In this document: positions 12,736-25,199 of the stretch, piece after piece
Numbering within the stretch: position 1 is the stretch's first letter
Layout: each line of letters opens with the position of its first letter
Source: Pyrrhoderma lamaoense
Taxonomy: Eukaryota; Basidiomycota; Agaricomycetes; Hymenochaetales; Hymenochaetaceae
Assembly (NCBI GenBank): GCA_002794735.1
Contig: NBAZ01000008.1
Location: 1,364,001 to 1,428,000 of the forward strand
Direction: 5' to 3'
Length of the DNA: 64,000 bases
The notes under the pieces: model-generated
What the model was told of the DNA's origin: nothing
Databases searched by the model: none
What the model saw: only the letters and a program-made list of their open reading frames with translations
Translations under genes and position numbers: made by a program

Positions 12736-15327
12736 TCACCAGGAAAAAGATTCAACGTGTAAGTATACGGACGGAGCTCCGTTCATGACTGCTCGAAAAC
12801 CTGTAGACTCCGGATTCCTGAGCGCTTGTCTGACTGATTCTGCTAGTGCATCAGGACCACAGACTGAATAAAGACTCGATCAGACTAGGATTCGGAAACG
12901 GATTTTTTTTTCATATATAAAGAGAAAAAAAGGGGGGGGGGGGAAGATGTTGATCACGTACCAACGACGGCGATGTTCTTCGACTGAGAGCTTGTGATTT
13001 CGTCTGAGAGTAGAGAATCTAGTTCGGGCCTCCCTAGAACGATGCTCGTAGGAAGTGTTGGCCATTTGTTTTGTAATTTTGCTTCTAGTTCTTCGTCATC
13101 GCTCGTGAAGTCGTTAGGTGGGAGTGTGGAAGATTCGATGTCCTCCATCCTCGACGCTGTGGCGACTTGTCTATATGATTGCGTTACGTATATACGTATT
13201 TCGATATCTATATTTGATTGATTGGAATTTGAAAGTTCTTCCAAGTCTGATTTAATCCAAGATATGTGTTCTAGAGAACACAAGGTTTTGTATCACTTGT
13301 TATTTCGAAAGAGAAAATCGGTTAACATACCATAGTGTTTTATAGTCCAGATGAATATGATACGCTTGCAGGCTGGAAGCTCGTGTGTTCTTTCCCTTTA
13401 GCACGAGCTAGTTAGCGATATATGAATAACGCTCCTGTAAGGAATGACACACCTGACAATACTTAATAGTAGTGGTAAAGTGAACGCAACACCAGATCCG
13501 CCTATAAAGTATCTTTATATAGAGTCTTATATGTATATTCTTGTTTAAGAAGCTTACCGGCAATAAAAATCGATGTTTCATAATCTTCCACAGGGGGAGG
13601 ATGACTGTAAGGACCGTCAATATACATGGGTACAAAACATTCCCCTTCCTCAGAGATTTTCTTTACAGCAAAATCATAAAGCTTGCGCGTGAAACCTTCA
13701 CAGGCACGGACAATGAATTTGATACGTTTACCGTCTTGATTGAAATCATGAATGATTTGGCTATCTTCGTTATCGTCATCCCTGTTAGCAGCATTATCGA
13801 CCTCATGCGCCTTATTTGTTACAATATCAATTGAGGCGATAGTAAAGGGGTGTGCCTCTGGAAGGGGAGCGGAGACACGAGGTACTGTGATATATGCACT
13901 CTGCCCTGCGACCCAGGACAAGTGCTTCGAGGGAGGTATAGATACTTCAACCAGAAGAGTTTCTCCAGGCATTACTTTGATGTTAGCGTTGAGGTTTGAG
14001 CACCCCCCTGCACGGCTGACAAAGATCAGGAGAATGATTCGAAGAGTACGGACGATATGGTCAGAAGCCCATAACAAGAGTGCAGGCCACACAGTAAACC
14101 CTAGGCTAAGAGGTGTTCAGATTAATTGAAGAATCATCACAACAAATGACGTACCCAAAGACATGGTAGCTAACATGGAAGTAGGTGAAAAGCAAGAATA
14201 CACTTTGATAAAGTAAGAATAGTGCAGTAGTGTATGATAGGAATGGTGCTCACAAAGCCAAGATGATATGTGTTATTAGAAATACCTCATATGATAATCT
14301 TTTTATGGCCTTTAATCCCAAGATAGTTATCAGTGTATGCGCAACAGTGGCAACTACACCGGTCCAAAGCCAGAAAATGGACCAATCGACGGGTCGTATA
14401 TTAAGGAGCCTAAAAACTGAGTTAATCTGAGTTTATCTAGAGCTAGACTTTTATTTACCATACACCGACCTAAGGGATATAAATATGAGAGTTCTAATTT
14501 CTTGGAAATCTGTAGTAACACTCACCCAGGGAATTGAGTGAATGTATACCATGATAAACATGACATGAGAAGTCGCTTGATGGAGAATATTGAGCTGTGT
14601 AGTTCGTTAAATCTAACCGAGCGGTCACTAGCAGATGAAGGGATGTATACCTTTTCATATGTTATGCCTGTTAGGTCTATGTATTGTTCATTCAGCTTAT
14701 CATAACTTCACATAGATTTCTCTGCTTACATGAAATTATGTTGTTCTTGCCAGCAAGAGCAATCATTAATGGGATTTGACTCGATGCAATGATTCCCGCT
14801 CTATCGGACCAGATGAGACTAAATTTATAGAATGATGAAGGGTGTTGTGCTAAGTGAACATTATTACATGTTTTGTCGGGGATGGAGCTCGGTAATCGCA
14901 CCTTGTACTTCTAGATGAGTCCATAACAGAGTCAAGAATAGATATACTGCGGTCAACACTATTTCTGACACATTAAAGCATCCAGCAATCGGAACGCGCA
15001 CAGTCTTTCGAAATGCATATTTTTTCGAACAGCTGAACGTTGCGTAAAAGATGCGTTGCAATACTGAATGTCGTCCCCGCCCATTATTAGACCCTGTCTC
15101 ATCAACCGCTGACAGTGTCTCAGAGTTAGGACTGGAACATATTTCCGTAAACGCCGTCGAAACAGGACAGATACTACTGAGAGTAGACGACATGATATGA
15201 CCGAAAGGATGAACAATGTTATGGAGTACCAGAACCATCTCGGAAAATGGAGTACTCCTCGAGGAACACTGCGTGTTGAATTCTCCCTCTTTTCGAGTGC
15301 AAAAAGGGCGTTCAATACATCATCCAT
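12736..15327 (-). CDS. FRE-type ferric/cupric-chelate reductase
   Basis: Membrane metalloreductase that passes electrons from NADPH via FAD and two hemes to extracellular Fe3+ or Cu2+. Both heme pairs keep the H-x13-H spacing: YEK-LNILHQATSHVMFIMVYIHS (first His in LNILH, second in YIHS) and THIILAL, spliced to VFLLFTYFH. The FAD site is AEAHPFTIAS-like (PEAHPFTIAS), and the NADPH site IFIAGGSGVAFTLP. Near the C-terminus are CGPDALAESVRQALR and the ending YLHVESFSW. Well-supported 3' exons (genomic): 13558 to about 14100, 13453-13501, 13331-13395, 12962-13270, 12736-12863. The ATG at 15327 opens MDDVLNALFALEKRENS and a hydrophobic helix, but its junction to the next block (RIFYATFSCSKKYAFRKTVR) is unresolved; either an intron I cannot place or a lost base. 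An earlier splice choice hid the second heme histidine; the acceptor CACAG before CTCAATATTCTC restores it. Confidence 0.85.
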
Positions 15328-15730
15328 CTAGGTTGCTTGGGGCTATTTTCCTGTAGTATGTCACTGTACTTGTTCTGGTTACTTAGTTATCAAAGTGAGG
15401 CCATAAGAAGAATTGAGATATGACTGGTCTCATGAAGTCCGTCCTTAATAGTGCAGGTCTGATTTAGAGCGAACATTTATCAGATAACTTTTCATAACCT
15501 TTTCTCACGATTGGAACGATTACGTAATTAGATTTGCGTACTTAATGTCCCTTGCTCATAGCCATCTAATTAGTTATTTTTTGAGCTTATTGCTTGAGTA
15601 CGGTAAAAGAACTCGGGATACAGTAGGAGAAACATATGATCGTATAATTATACTCATTACATATAAAATAAGTGTACTCCGTATCTATTCTACAACATAG
15701 TCTTTATCATTCGCTACATGATAACCCTAA
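15328..15730. other. intergenic, AT-rich
   Basis: Lies between the stop of the DUF6534-type gene and the putative start of the ferric reductase gene, both on the - strand, so it probably holds the reductase promoter's distal part and the other gene's terminator. Nothing specific seen. Confidence 0.4.
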
Positions 15731-17489
15731 TTAAGAATGGAGGTTCTGGTCTGGGAGGCTGTCATCGTCTTCAGGTATCCTGCCCTTTGAAGGCGTGTCA
15801 TGTGTGACATGAGTTGTAATATTGACATATACCTTTGGGTAGGACGTCTGTCAGTATTAGATGATAAAACAAAAGAATCGGTAACTAACCTCAGTTCCAT
15901 TCTGTTTCAAGCCAGTCTGGAGGTTACCACTTTCAAGAGCCCTACGGTTCTGAAAGTCAGAAAGCGTTTCAGTATGCCTATCTGTTGAAGGCAGCTCCCA
16001 TTGCTCATTAGGCTTGTATTTTCGACTTGGTCGGGAATTCAAAGAGGAGAAAACCGAGTTTGTATACAATTTAGGTGTACAGTACGAGAAAGCGATATGG
16101 ATAGGAAGAGGCTACGAAACCATATATAAGTTTATAGTCTGATTAGTCGCGAAGCCAGTTTGAAACATACTGTGGCTACAAATGAAATGATGTCCCCTAT
16201 CGTAACTAGAAATTACAAGTGCATGAGTACACAATGATTATCGTCTCGATTTAAAATCGAACGTACTGAGCGTTGTTAACAAACAGGTTTGGATTGAAAC
16301 TTATGTATATAAATTAGTGATTTACAATAAAACGGATAGACTGATACATACGCCTCATGATCCTGTTTAAAATGTTTTCGGTTTTCGCAAATTTTGTCCT
16401 CTTTCGCCTCTAATAACCCGATTTATTAGCCTTTAAATGCATAATTTGAGCTAGATCGTCTTGCCAAAAAGTATATTAACATCGCAGTTATTATAACATC
16501 CGCGGCGATAGTAGGGATAAGCCAAAAGTACAGATAAGGAGTGAACGTTCGGAGTTCGGTAAGGTCCGGGTGCATAGATAGTACTTTTCCCTCTTGTTAT
16601 TCGTAGCATACAGGAACGTAATTTTGCACACATACTTATAGAAGCACTGAAACCTCCAGCTACCATAAGATGAGTGAGCAACCGATATTTGTTTAAACAT
16701 AACACAGAACAATACACACCCATCCCAGTCAAAGAAGGTACCAATATAATCACCGGTATCCACCAACGACGGACGAGGCAATGTAAACGCCAGGTAAAGA
16801 AGGCCTGGGAGGTGAACGCGATGACTGCCCCCAAGGCTGGATCCATTTCTAATACTAGAATGAATTACAATCAATGCAAAAATAGCGAAGAGAAAGAGAG
16901 TCTTCTCCTTACACCAGTCCGACTTTCAAAAGGTGCGATGTTCCCTTGTAAGGGCCAGTTAGTACTGTATTAGTGATATTCCCAAATGCTGACACTCACC
17001 AAAATTATTAATCAATAAGTTGTATATCCATGCTATTGCAAATGCTGTATTAATAGTGTCTTCCAGTAACAGTACTCCAGCCTTTTTTATTTTCGTCAAT
17101 TGTATATTGGTATGGAAGACTCTTGAACCATACATAGGTTTTCATCCATTTTGGATCTCTATAGAAATGTGAATATTTGAGATGTCAAGATGGAGTATAA
17201 TACCTTACTGTTTGTAAGTGCTGAAATAGTTCCAGCCCTGTTAAATCGTAAGGATACAATTGTGGATAAAGGGATCATCAATTTAGTACTCACCTGAACG
17301 ACAGATGCCCCAAATAAGATTGTGCTGATGAATATGCCAACCTATGCAAGAAATAGTTATCAGAGGTTGACTCTATCATAATCCAAATAAACGACGAACG
17401 AGGATGGGACCATGACTATATGAGAATTTGATTAAGATTAATCGACTTTCAATAAGATAATTTACTTACGATGACCTTATAGGGATGAA
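15731..17489 (-). CDS. DUF6534-type seven-helix membrane protein with acidic tail (copy A)
   Basis: Rebuilt blocks in order: HPYKVI (17470-17489), VGIFISTILFGASVVQ, DPKWMKTY, GVLLLEDTINTAFAIAWIYN, GNIAPFESRT and MDPALGAVIAFTSQAFFTWR. These continue with HPDLTELRTFTPYLYFWLIP, FAKTENILNRIMR, SIQTCLLTTL, GDIISFVAT, TPKLYTNSVFSSLNSR and the last exon. The last exon reads VYVNITTHVTHDTPSKG and EDDDSLP before the stop at 15731-15733. Block order and intron positions match the copies at 23025 and 35277. SIQTCLLTTL and KLYTNSVFSSLNSR are the most conserved segments. One junction (after LIYFL, near 16445) needs a non-GT donor, possibly GC, or is damaged. The first coding exon, expected to be a short hydrophilic piece ending in Ser, could not be placed upstream of 17489. 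Confidence 0.75.
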
Positions 17490-18267
17490 CTGAAGGACAA
17501 CGACTCTGCTGCCGCAGTCTCCATTTGTGGTACAGATTGCAGTGTACCACACCTGTGATAAACGGGGAGGTTTGCAAGGGGAGAGCAAAGACGATATCAA
17601 ATTAGTCCTACAGTGACCTCTCTCCCCTTATAACATTCGGTGCCTATCTGGTATCCTTATCACACTCAAAATGTATCACTCGGGTTTGAAACATAAAACA
17701 CAGAAGAATTGCATTTAGTGATGAGCTGACAGCTCGGAAGTTGCGATGTGGCTTGATGGGAGGAAAAATGTTCCCGAGTTGAGTGAACTCTCACTGCGCG
17801 CCTGATACTTTTTCAATTTACCGGACAGAAAGTTACTAATAGCCGCATGATTCCCATCATATACAAGTTTGATTTAATCTTTTGGCTTTGCTCAAGCTCA
17901 AATATAGGTTATCTCTGTTGATGATTAATTACCAAATACTGAAAGAGGACCCCTCGCACTTTGCTTTTGGGAGAATTTCAGTGATGTAAAAGCATGAGAA
18001 GAGTGAAAATGTTAAGGGGTCAATTTCGTATTAGGATTACCAACTATAAAAGCTCTCAAACCGACATAGAATGGCAACGCGCCTTCCAACGCTTGATATA
18101 TGTTTCTGCATTCGAACGAGGGCATGATTTGTTGCACATCCTTTTGGAGCTTTAAGATATATGATGTTGGTCGATAACACGGGCTCACTAGTGTCTCTCA
18201 TTGGTCATGGGACTTCATCGGTCCGGCTAGAAAGTTAAACAGCAATTTGCCTTTGGTCCAATCCCAC
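17490..18267. other. divergent promoter region
   Basis: Between DUF6534 copy A (-) and the alcohol dehydrogenase gene (+). It must include the missing first exon of copy A (an ATG at 17524 is out of frame with the next exon). No other gene signal seen. Confidence 0.4.
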
Positions 18268-19899
18268 ATGTCTTCCCCAATCCCTCCAGTTCACAAGGCT
18301 GTTAGGCTCCATCCTAAAGACCTTACTATACATGTAGAGGAGATTTTAGCTCCTAGGCAAGTAATACCTTAACTGATTTTCTTTGTGATCTTAATGGTTT
18401 TGTACAGAGTCGAACATCCTGATGATGCGATAGTGAAAGTCAAAGTAAAAACCATTTCCTTGGAGATAAAGTAATGCGTATAACTAATGTGACGTAGCTC
18501 GCTGGTCTATGTGGTAGCGATCTACATGGGTACAGAGGCCATGAAAAGATTGATGATATGTAAGATTTTTTTCCGTAACTGTTACTCCGGCATTATATGC
18601 GTGTAAACAGAATAGTAACGGGCCATGAGTTCATTGGGGAGGTAGTTGCCTTGGGCTCTAGCTTCTCCTCGAATGCCGTCGGGCGTCCACCGCTCTATTC
18701 TACTCTTCAAATAGGTGATAAGGTTGTATGTCCATTCAGTACGTCATGTGGTGAATGCCAGTAAGCTTTCTTAGAGGTTGAAAATCAGACAACCTTGTAA
18801 TGAATGATGAACAATGATAAGTTTTTGTCGCATTGGTTTCACATCCCGTTGTCAGAGTCAACTTCTTTTTGGATCAACTGCTCTTGCTGGTGGTCAAGCA
18901 CAGTATGTGCGTGTTCCGAAAGCTGGGGGAGTACTATTTGTTCTAGAGAATAAGGTTTCTGTGCCTTCAAATTTCCATGATTTTTCGGCTACGTCTCTTC
19001 TACTGCTAGCGGATATCTTACCAACGGGCGTTTTTGCTGCTCTTCAAGCACTACAACACCCAAATGTTCTCCCTATTATCCGAGGAGAACGCTATCCGCT
19101 TGCTTCTGCCGGTGGGCTTACGATTGAAGCCATCTATAATCCGGGAGAAATACTGACCGATGTTCAGTGGCCTGCTATGGAAGACTTTGATCGTGTTCTA
19201 GATATAACTATTATTGGTCTGGGTCCTGTTGGGGTGGTGAGTCTTATTGTTCACAATGAAAGGCTTGCTCAAAATCTCCCAAAATAGTGTGCAATGGTTG
19301 CCCTGCTTGATTTTGTTAGTAAATTGAGAGTACGCACCCGTCTATTTGCAGTGGACCTCGTACAATCTCGTAGGGAGAATATCCGCAAGGTTTATAATCA
19401 GCTACCTCAAGATGCGAGAGGTATCTCGGAACTCTTTGTAGGAGATGTCGAAGATATTAAGGCAGTAGTTACAAAAGAAACTAAGGACGTAGGTTGCAAT
19501 GCCATTCTTGAGGTACGGTCGCGTGTTTTTTTAGCTCTAATACTTGAGTCATAATTGTGACTTTAAAAGGTTGTCGGGCACGCGTCTGCTCTATCGCTCG
19601 CATATTCACTTCTCAGACCATTCGGTGTCATTGTTTCAGTTGGTGTTCATCAGGAACCACCTATTCCGTTCACAGGACGTGAATTGTATGCCAAAAATGT
19701 TGCTATGGTTTTCGGACGTTGTCCTGTTCGTACCATATTCCCGCTTGCGGCTGACTTACTGCGGCGCCGGCAAGATGTGTTTGGCGAAAAGGGGTGTGCA
19801 GGTGTGGAACGGGTTGTGTCTATTGATGATGCACCAGAAGCATACAAAAAATTTGCGGCTAATGAATGGGGAAAGGTTGCTTTCGACCCTTTTGCATAG
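18268..19899 (+). CDS. zinc-dependent alcohol dehydrogenase (MDR family)
   Basis: Medium-chain dehydrogenase that oxidises an alcohol or reduces a carbonyl with NAD(P). Starts MSSPIPPVHKAVRLHP. Catalytic-zinc motifs are LCGSDLHGYRGHE and TGHEFIGEVVALG. The structural-zinc lobe is CGECHFCRIGFTSRC (C-x2-C-x2-C-x7-C), and the Rossmann motif IIGLGPVGV. About 50 residues (RGERYPLASAGG..., encoded near 19080-19200) separate the two halves, longer than in classical ADH; I believe this occurs in a fungal subfamily. Intron 1 (18357-18407) starts with GC in AG|GCAAGT, and only this donor keeps the frame. The C-terminus is WGKVAFDPFA. Neighbours are DUF6534 copy A, divergent, and the P450, convergent. 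Substrate unknown. Confidence 0.85.
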
Positions 19900-20041
19900 C
19901 ATCCTTTTTTTATTTGATTTGTAATAAAAATTTCATTAAAATCGTATCCGTGGGAAAACATGATGTCAAATAAAAAGGGTGTTTAATAAACTTAAAATCT
20001 ACTAAGATCCAGAGCTTCTGACAAATCTTTGGAATCGATCG

Positions 20042-22240
20042 TTAATTCGACTCACAGACCTGGTTGATCAAATCAATGCTCTTGTCGGAACGGGGTGTGA
20101 TCGAACACTTATATGGTTTGGGATATCTGAATAGACACAAGGAAACAAATTAGAACAATATCAACAAGACGATACATCAAAACGTACGTGATAGCATTTG
20201 AAACGTATTCGACTTTAGGAATGATAGGCTTTCCATTTTCATCTGTTGCCGCCCGTATGTCGAAAGTCGACAGAATTGCAGAAATATTCAAGAAGATCTG
20301 ATTTTCCATTAGACACCGCCTCAAGAAGATACTCAGAATATACATACTGTATTAAGAGCCATGTGTCGCCCTGGGCACATCCTACAATTTTTTTCCTTCA
20401 GTTTTAAGGGCACAGGATTCCTCGCGCAAACTTACCTCCGTCCGAATCCGAAAGCTACCTTTAGAGGATCTAATGGCATTTTCCTTCCTTCAGCAGGTAA
20501 GAATCTCTCAGGTTTGAATGCAAATGGCTCGGGGTATTCCTCCTCATTATGCAAAATGCCCCTGAAATCGGCGTCAATAAACGAATTGCAGAAACTTGCC
20601 TTTGTGCTCACCAAAGATTAGGAACAATCATGGTACCCTTAGGAATGTAATATCCTTCATATTCATCGTCTTCAATGGACTCTCGTGGACCTCCAAGTGG
20701 CGTAACGGGGTAGAACCTATGATGGAGAAATAAGTATCATCTAGTGCTATGTACTCATTGGTAGCTCACCGGAGGGACTCAAGACATATCGCGTTGATGT
20801 ATGGCAAGTTCGGCTTATCATCAAGTGTCGGTAGACGCGAACTTCCTACAACACGATCTAGCTCCTCATGAGCACGAATTTGTACTTCGGGGTTTAGTAC
20901 CATCCCGAGTATAAACGTTTGTAAAGTAGAGACCGTCTAAAAAATATAATATCAGTTTATCTTACATCTACAACATTTCTAGTAAATTACCGTATCCGCC
21001 GCTCCTACATATAGAATCCCGGCAACGTTTGCTATGGTGTCTTCGTCATCTATAGTATTATCTTCCTTCCTATGTGCTTCAATCAACTCGCTAGCAATAC
21101 AAGGCTCAGCCGAGCCTTTTAACTAGTAGAATTTGTGTAAAGCGCTTATTTTAATACTTGGAATAATACATTTCTGATACTCACAACTTTGTCTTTGACG
21201 AAATTATAGGGCTTCACTTTCATATCAGTTGACAATCTCTGTCCCTCTTTCGCAAATCTTCGGAAGCCTGCACCAGGCATCCACTCTGGTACATATTTTA
21301 CTATCAAATAAAGTTAGTTAAAATAAAAAAATAAAAATTTATGATCACACGTACACCAAGGAAATATTTCCACCATAAAGGCGCCGGGTCGGGCTGCTTG
21401 GGCAACATAGTCCATACCTTCCTCAATAAGCTTGATGTATGGGTCATCCTCAGGATCAACTAGATGGTCGTTTCAGTCACTAAGCGATTATTTCACGCGG
21501 CTTTAGTACCTTCATATCCGTAAGCAAGCATCATTATTGTTGCTCCAACATGCCTTGATTCGGATCAGTCCCAAGATCTTCACTCTAAATTGACATTCCT
21601 TACTTGCGAATATGAGCCAAGAAATCTTCCGGCTTAGCGAGTAAGCTCTTCAAAAGCATGTGTGCATCTCTCTCTTGCCTTCCAAGGTATCTTTTTACGG
21701 CAGAGGGTTCAAGGAAGGGGTGGAGTTGTTGTCGATGATGCCTCCACTTATCACCATAAGGCATATTTGAAGTAAACCAGCCACAATCCAAACTGAAAGT
21801 TCGATTTGAGTTGGCAATATATGTATACAGAAATGAATACTACAGAAAAAAGACACTTACAGATCGTTCATCATGACGGAGCCAGGTCTCGACGAATGAA
21901 TTGCTGAGCGCTTTTCCAGAAGATCAGAAACGATCTTGTATGAATTCACAAATAAGATATGCTTTCCGAGGACTTTTAAGAAGATGAGATCGCCTGCTCA
22001 AACAATAGTTATAAGTAATATATGGGTTTCAACTAGTAGATTGTTACCATGCTGCTTCCTCATCTCGTATGCCCCGACCCATTCATATTCCGTTGGCATG
22101 TCAAAGATATTGCCTAAAAGAAAGTTGCCTTTGGGTCCAGGAGGATAAGGCAGATGTTTCTGAGCAGTTGCATATTTTCTCCAGAGCCAGGCTGCTACAA
22201 GGCCAGGAAGCACAATTGTTGCTGGTGATGGTAATTCCAT
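20042..22240 (-). CDS. cytochrome P450 monooxygenase
   Basis: Heme-thiolate monooxygenase anchored in the ER, taking electrons from a P450 reductase. N-terminal anchor IVLPGLVAAWLW is followed by the proline hinge LPYPPGPKG. The C-helix region is YGDKWRHHRQQLHPFLEP. The I-helix is AGILYVGAADT, with a small residue before the conserved Asp-Thr. The K-helix ExxR is CLESLR, followed by the PPRF-like PEPFAFKPERFLP. The heme loop FGFGRRMCPGRHMAL carries the cysteine ligand and is split by an intron. It ends LINQVCESN. About a dozen short exons, all GT-AG where checked. All diagnostic residues are present, so an active enzyme is likely; the substrate cannot be read from sequence. It is convergent with the alcohol dehydrogenase (142 nt between stop codons). 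Confidence 0.9.
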
Positions 22241-23024
22241 GAAGACTACTGGGTAGCGGAAATAATCTCGATGATTTAAAAATGGAGTCTGGCATTTGGT
22301 GTCCCTTAATTGCTAACACCTAACACGTAAATTTGAGAAGAATAAGACGGAAACTTCGATCAAGGCAGCCAATATATGATTGCGTTTGAAAGCCCAGATC
22401 GACCCGTCTGAGTTCTTGGAGTGCTTGATCGATTGATAGTGAAGTTAAGCGCAATTAGACCAGACCATAGCCGAATTAAAATGGTAGATTTGAATGGATG
22501 CCATCTACAAGTAGGTATAAGGATGCAGGCAAACTATGTCGAAGCAAATCGAAAACAGTAATTATGCTTAAAAATTGAAATAGCTGACATTCCAGTATCA
22601 GTGATGCTACTCCTACATCCATAACCCTATGAAAGTTGCTTGAAAGAATTACATGTAATTGTACAGATGGGTATACGAAAGGTCGCTAGGCACTAGTACA
22701 TGTGCACAAGCGAGTGCTTACTCCAGTTTAGGCGAGGAAATAACCAGAAAGTGTATGTCGCTCATAGCACCTGGCATCCTTTCGTATTTGAATCTGCCTA
22801 TATAATCTTGGAGCCAGCAGCCCTGAAGCAAGATCGAGCAAGGGAGACTTGCATTTTTATAGGGTGATTGAGTGCCTTCACTACCGACGTTGTCGCTTAG
22901 TTTTTATGGAATTATTAATACAACTCGACCCTATACTCAGGTCAGAAGCTCTATGTTCCAGACACTGGTATGAATATAAGAGCATGATAGAGGTAGAAAT
23001 AGAAATTTTGTATCTCCTTTGATT
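22241..23024. promoter_or_regulatory. divergent promoter of P450 and DUF6534 copy B
   Basis: About 780 nt between two divergent start codons, AT-rich. TATATAA at 22799-22805 faces the + strand gene, though about 220 nt from its ATG. No coding signal. Confidence 0.4.
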
Positions 23025-24875
23025 ATGTCTGATTCGACTTCGACGACCGACTTTGTGTCCCCAATCAAGCTTTCGTAAGTTTATTATTCGTATCTAGAAG
23101 TTGGAAGAATACTAACGATTCTACTCTATCAAGACATGGTCCGCCATTCGTTCGTTGATCGCATTAAAATTTTCTACCAAGGTCTTATACTTATTTCTGG
23201 TAACAGATTGGTATTTTCATAAACACAGCATTATTCGGGATCACTGTTCTCCAGGTAATGACTCACTAGCCCTGTACCTCCTCACTAAGATTCTTGACAC
23301 CTTTAACCTCAACTACAAAGACATGGAACTATTATATCTCGTATAAAAGGTGAGCAAGGCTCATGCCAAGAATAATGAATAGTGAAGTTAATCTCTGATG
23401 CTAGGGATCCTATATGGATAAAATACTTTGTGAGTTCTCCAGATGGGAGCGAATTTGATAAATCTGAAACACTAACCATCTAGCGCAGGTCGCCCTTCTC
23501 ATGCTTGAGGATGCATTGAACACGATAATTTCGATAATGTGGATTTATGACGTCCTCATTTTAAATTTTGGTGCACTTCTTAACAACTATACTAAATTAA
23601 GCAGTTAAAATTTACTAATAACTCTGCTATAGGGAACTTACCCGCCCTTCGATATGCAAATTGGAGTAAATTGTCAATCTTTTCTTCTGTACCCTTGGTA
23701 TCTTATATTTTATTTCAGTGATCGAGTCTGATCCTGGTCTTGGGAGTATAATTGCATTTACTTGTCAGAGTTTCTTTATCTGGCGTGTATATGCACTTAC
23801 ACAGAACCGAATAATGACTAGCTTGGTATCATTCACAGCTATTGTAGGCCTGAGTAAGACCGTTTCCAGCCAAGAGAATAATCTACAAGACTAATTGATT
23901 CCCTGATCTTGAAAGCCGGTGGCCTACTTTGTGCAATTAGTATGATTTTACTCTTACTTTTCTTCTTATCACATACTTACTGCCTTCATTCTAGTGACAG
24001 GAAAACACCCTGACATGACTAATTTACAAGTTATGCTGCCATATCAGTACTTGTGGTTTATACCTGCAGTCGTTACAGATATTCTCATAACGATAACAAT
24101 GGTTTTCTTTATCGTATGTAACCTTATACTCTAAGCCCTCGAGGAATACAAAATAAACAAATCCTCTTGCAGCGGAAAAAGAGAACTGGTTTCTCCCGGA
24201 CAGAGGACATTTTGAACCGGATTCTACGCTGTGAGCTTGTCAATATAGATGCAGCCTTTAACAGTGGATTGATGTATTTGTACTATCAGTCAGTATACAA
24301 AGCTGCCTCCTCACCACAATTAGTATGTCTTGACTTAGTTGAAAAACGAATATCTACTAACTTGACAATGAACCTCATAGTTGTACTTGCAACGCTTATT
24401 GCATTTGTGACAGCACCAGTATGTAACCACATATTTGCTCATAGTATAGCTCTGCTGATAACAATGACCGTTCAAGAGTATTCCTATTCATCTTTGCCTC
24501 TCTCTAATCCTTCCGAAACTCTACTCGAATTCTGTGCTTTCTTCACTCAACTCGAGACGCCGCACATCCACACCCGGTACTAACTGGGAGGTCACTACTG
24601 ATGAGGCCTCGACTGAGATAACATTATCCAAGATTCGTGACCAGCCGAATTCATGCCCAAGCCAGCACTCAAGGCAGGTCAATACAGTTGATTCTAGACA
24701 AGCTGGTGCAGAGGTAGGTATCAATAAGTGCTGAGATCGCTAGTATCTGATTTTTCTTTAGGTATATGTGGATGTGCAGATGCACGTCAGTCGAGATGAT
24801 GATATAGGGAAGGACAGATGGGTTCATGACGATGAAGAAAGCCTACCAAGTGTCGGAAAAATCAGTAGGAGATAG
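23025..24875 (+). CDS. DUF6534-type seven-helix membrane protein with acidic tail (copy B)
   Basis: The ATG at 23025 gives MSDSTSTTDFVSPIKLS up to a GTAAGT donor at 23075; the next exon is HGPPF, as in copy C. Following blocks: IGIFINTALFGITVLQ, DPIWIKYF, ALLMLEDALNTIISIMWIYD, GNLPALRYANW and DPGLGSIIAFTCQSFFIWRV. Then come HPDMTNLQVMLPYQYLWFIP, RTEDILNRILR, SIQSCLLTTI and LPKLYSNSVLSSLNSRRR. The last exon reads VYVDVQMHVSRDDDIGKD and HDDEESLPSVGKISRR. About seven hydrophobic helices and a hydrophilic tail. Role unknown; the topology would suit a receptor-like or transport-like protein but no motif proves either. It lies immediately beyond the P450 promoter. Confidence 0.8.
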
Positions 24876-25199
24876 ACGGAATTCTCGAGTATATTATGAA
24901 ATATACAGAATCTCTGTTGTACATGTGTGTACGTGTACATGGTATAAAACTCAGCTTTTTATAGTCGAGATTGGTGATTTTGGGTTGACTTTTATAAGTG
25001 TTATTAGTAGTTTATTGCAATGTGATATGCCAGATATCAATAAACTTTCAACAAATTTAAAATATTAGTATATAATTGATGAGGACAACTTATTTAAATC
25101 TTTATAAGAAATTGATCGACGTAATTAACTTTTATGCGTGCCAAAAGCTTCTTGGATCTACTTCAAGCTTGAGCTTGCTTTTGAATTTGTTCGTTAAGG
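24876..25199. other. intergenic between tandem + strand genes
   Basis: 324 nt, AT-rich, containing the terminator of DUF6534 copy B and the short promoter of the aminopeptidase gene. ACATGTGTGTACGTGTACATG near 24919 is an imperfect palindrome. Confidence 0.4.

Noticed and set aside
14540..14640. Apparent loss of the second heme histidine in the ferric reductase
   Set aside because: It came from choosing the acceptor at GGTTAG. Using CACAG before CTCAATATTCTC gives LNILHQATSHVMFIMVYIHS with the normal H-x13-H.
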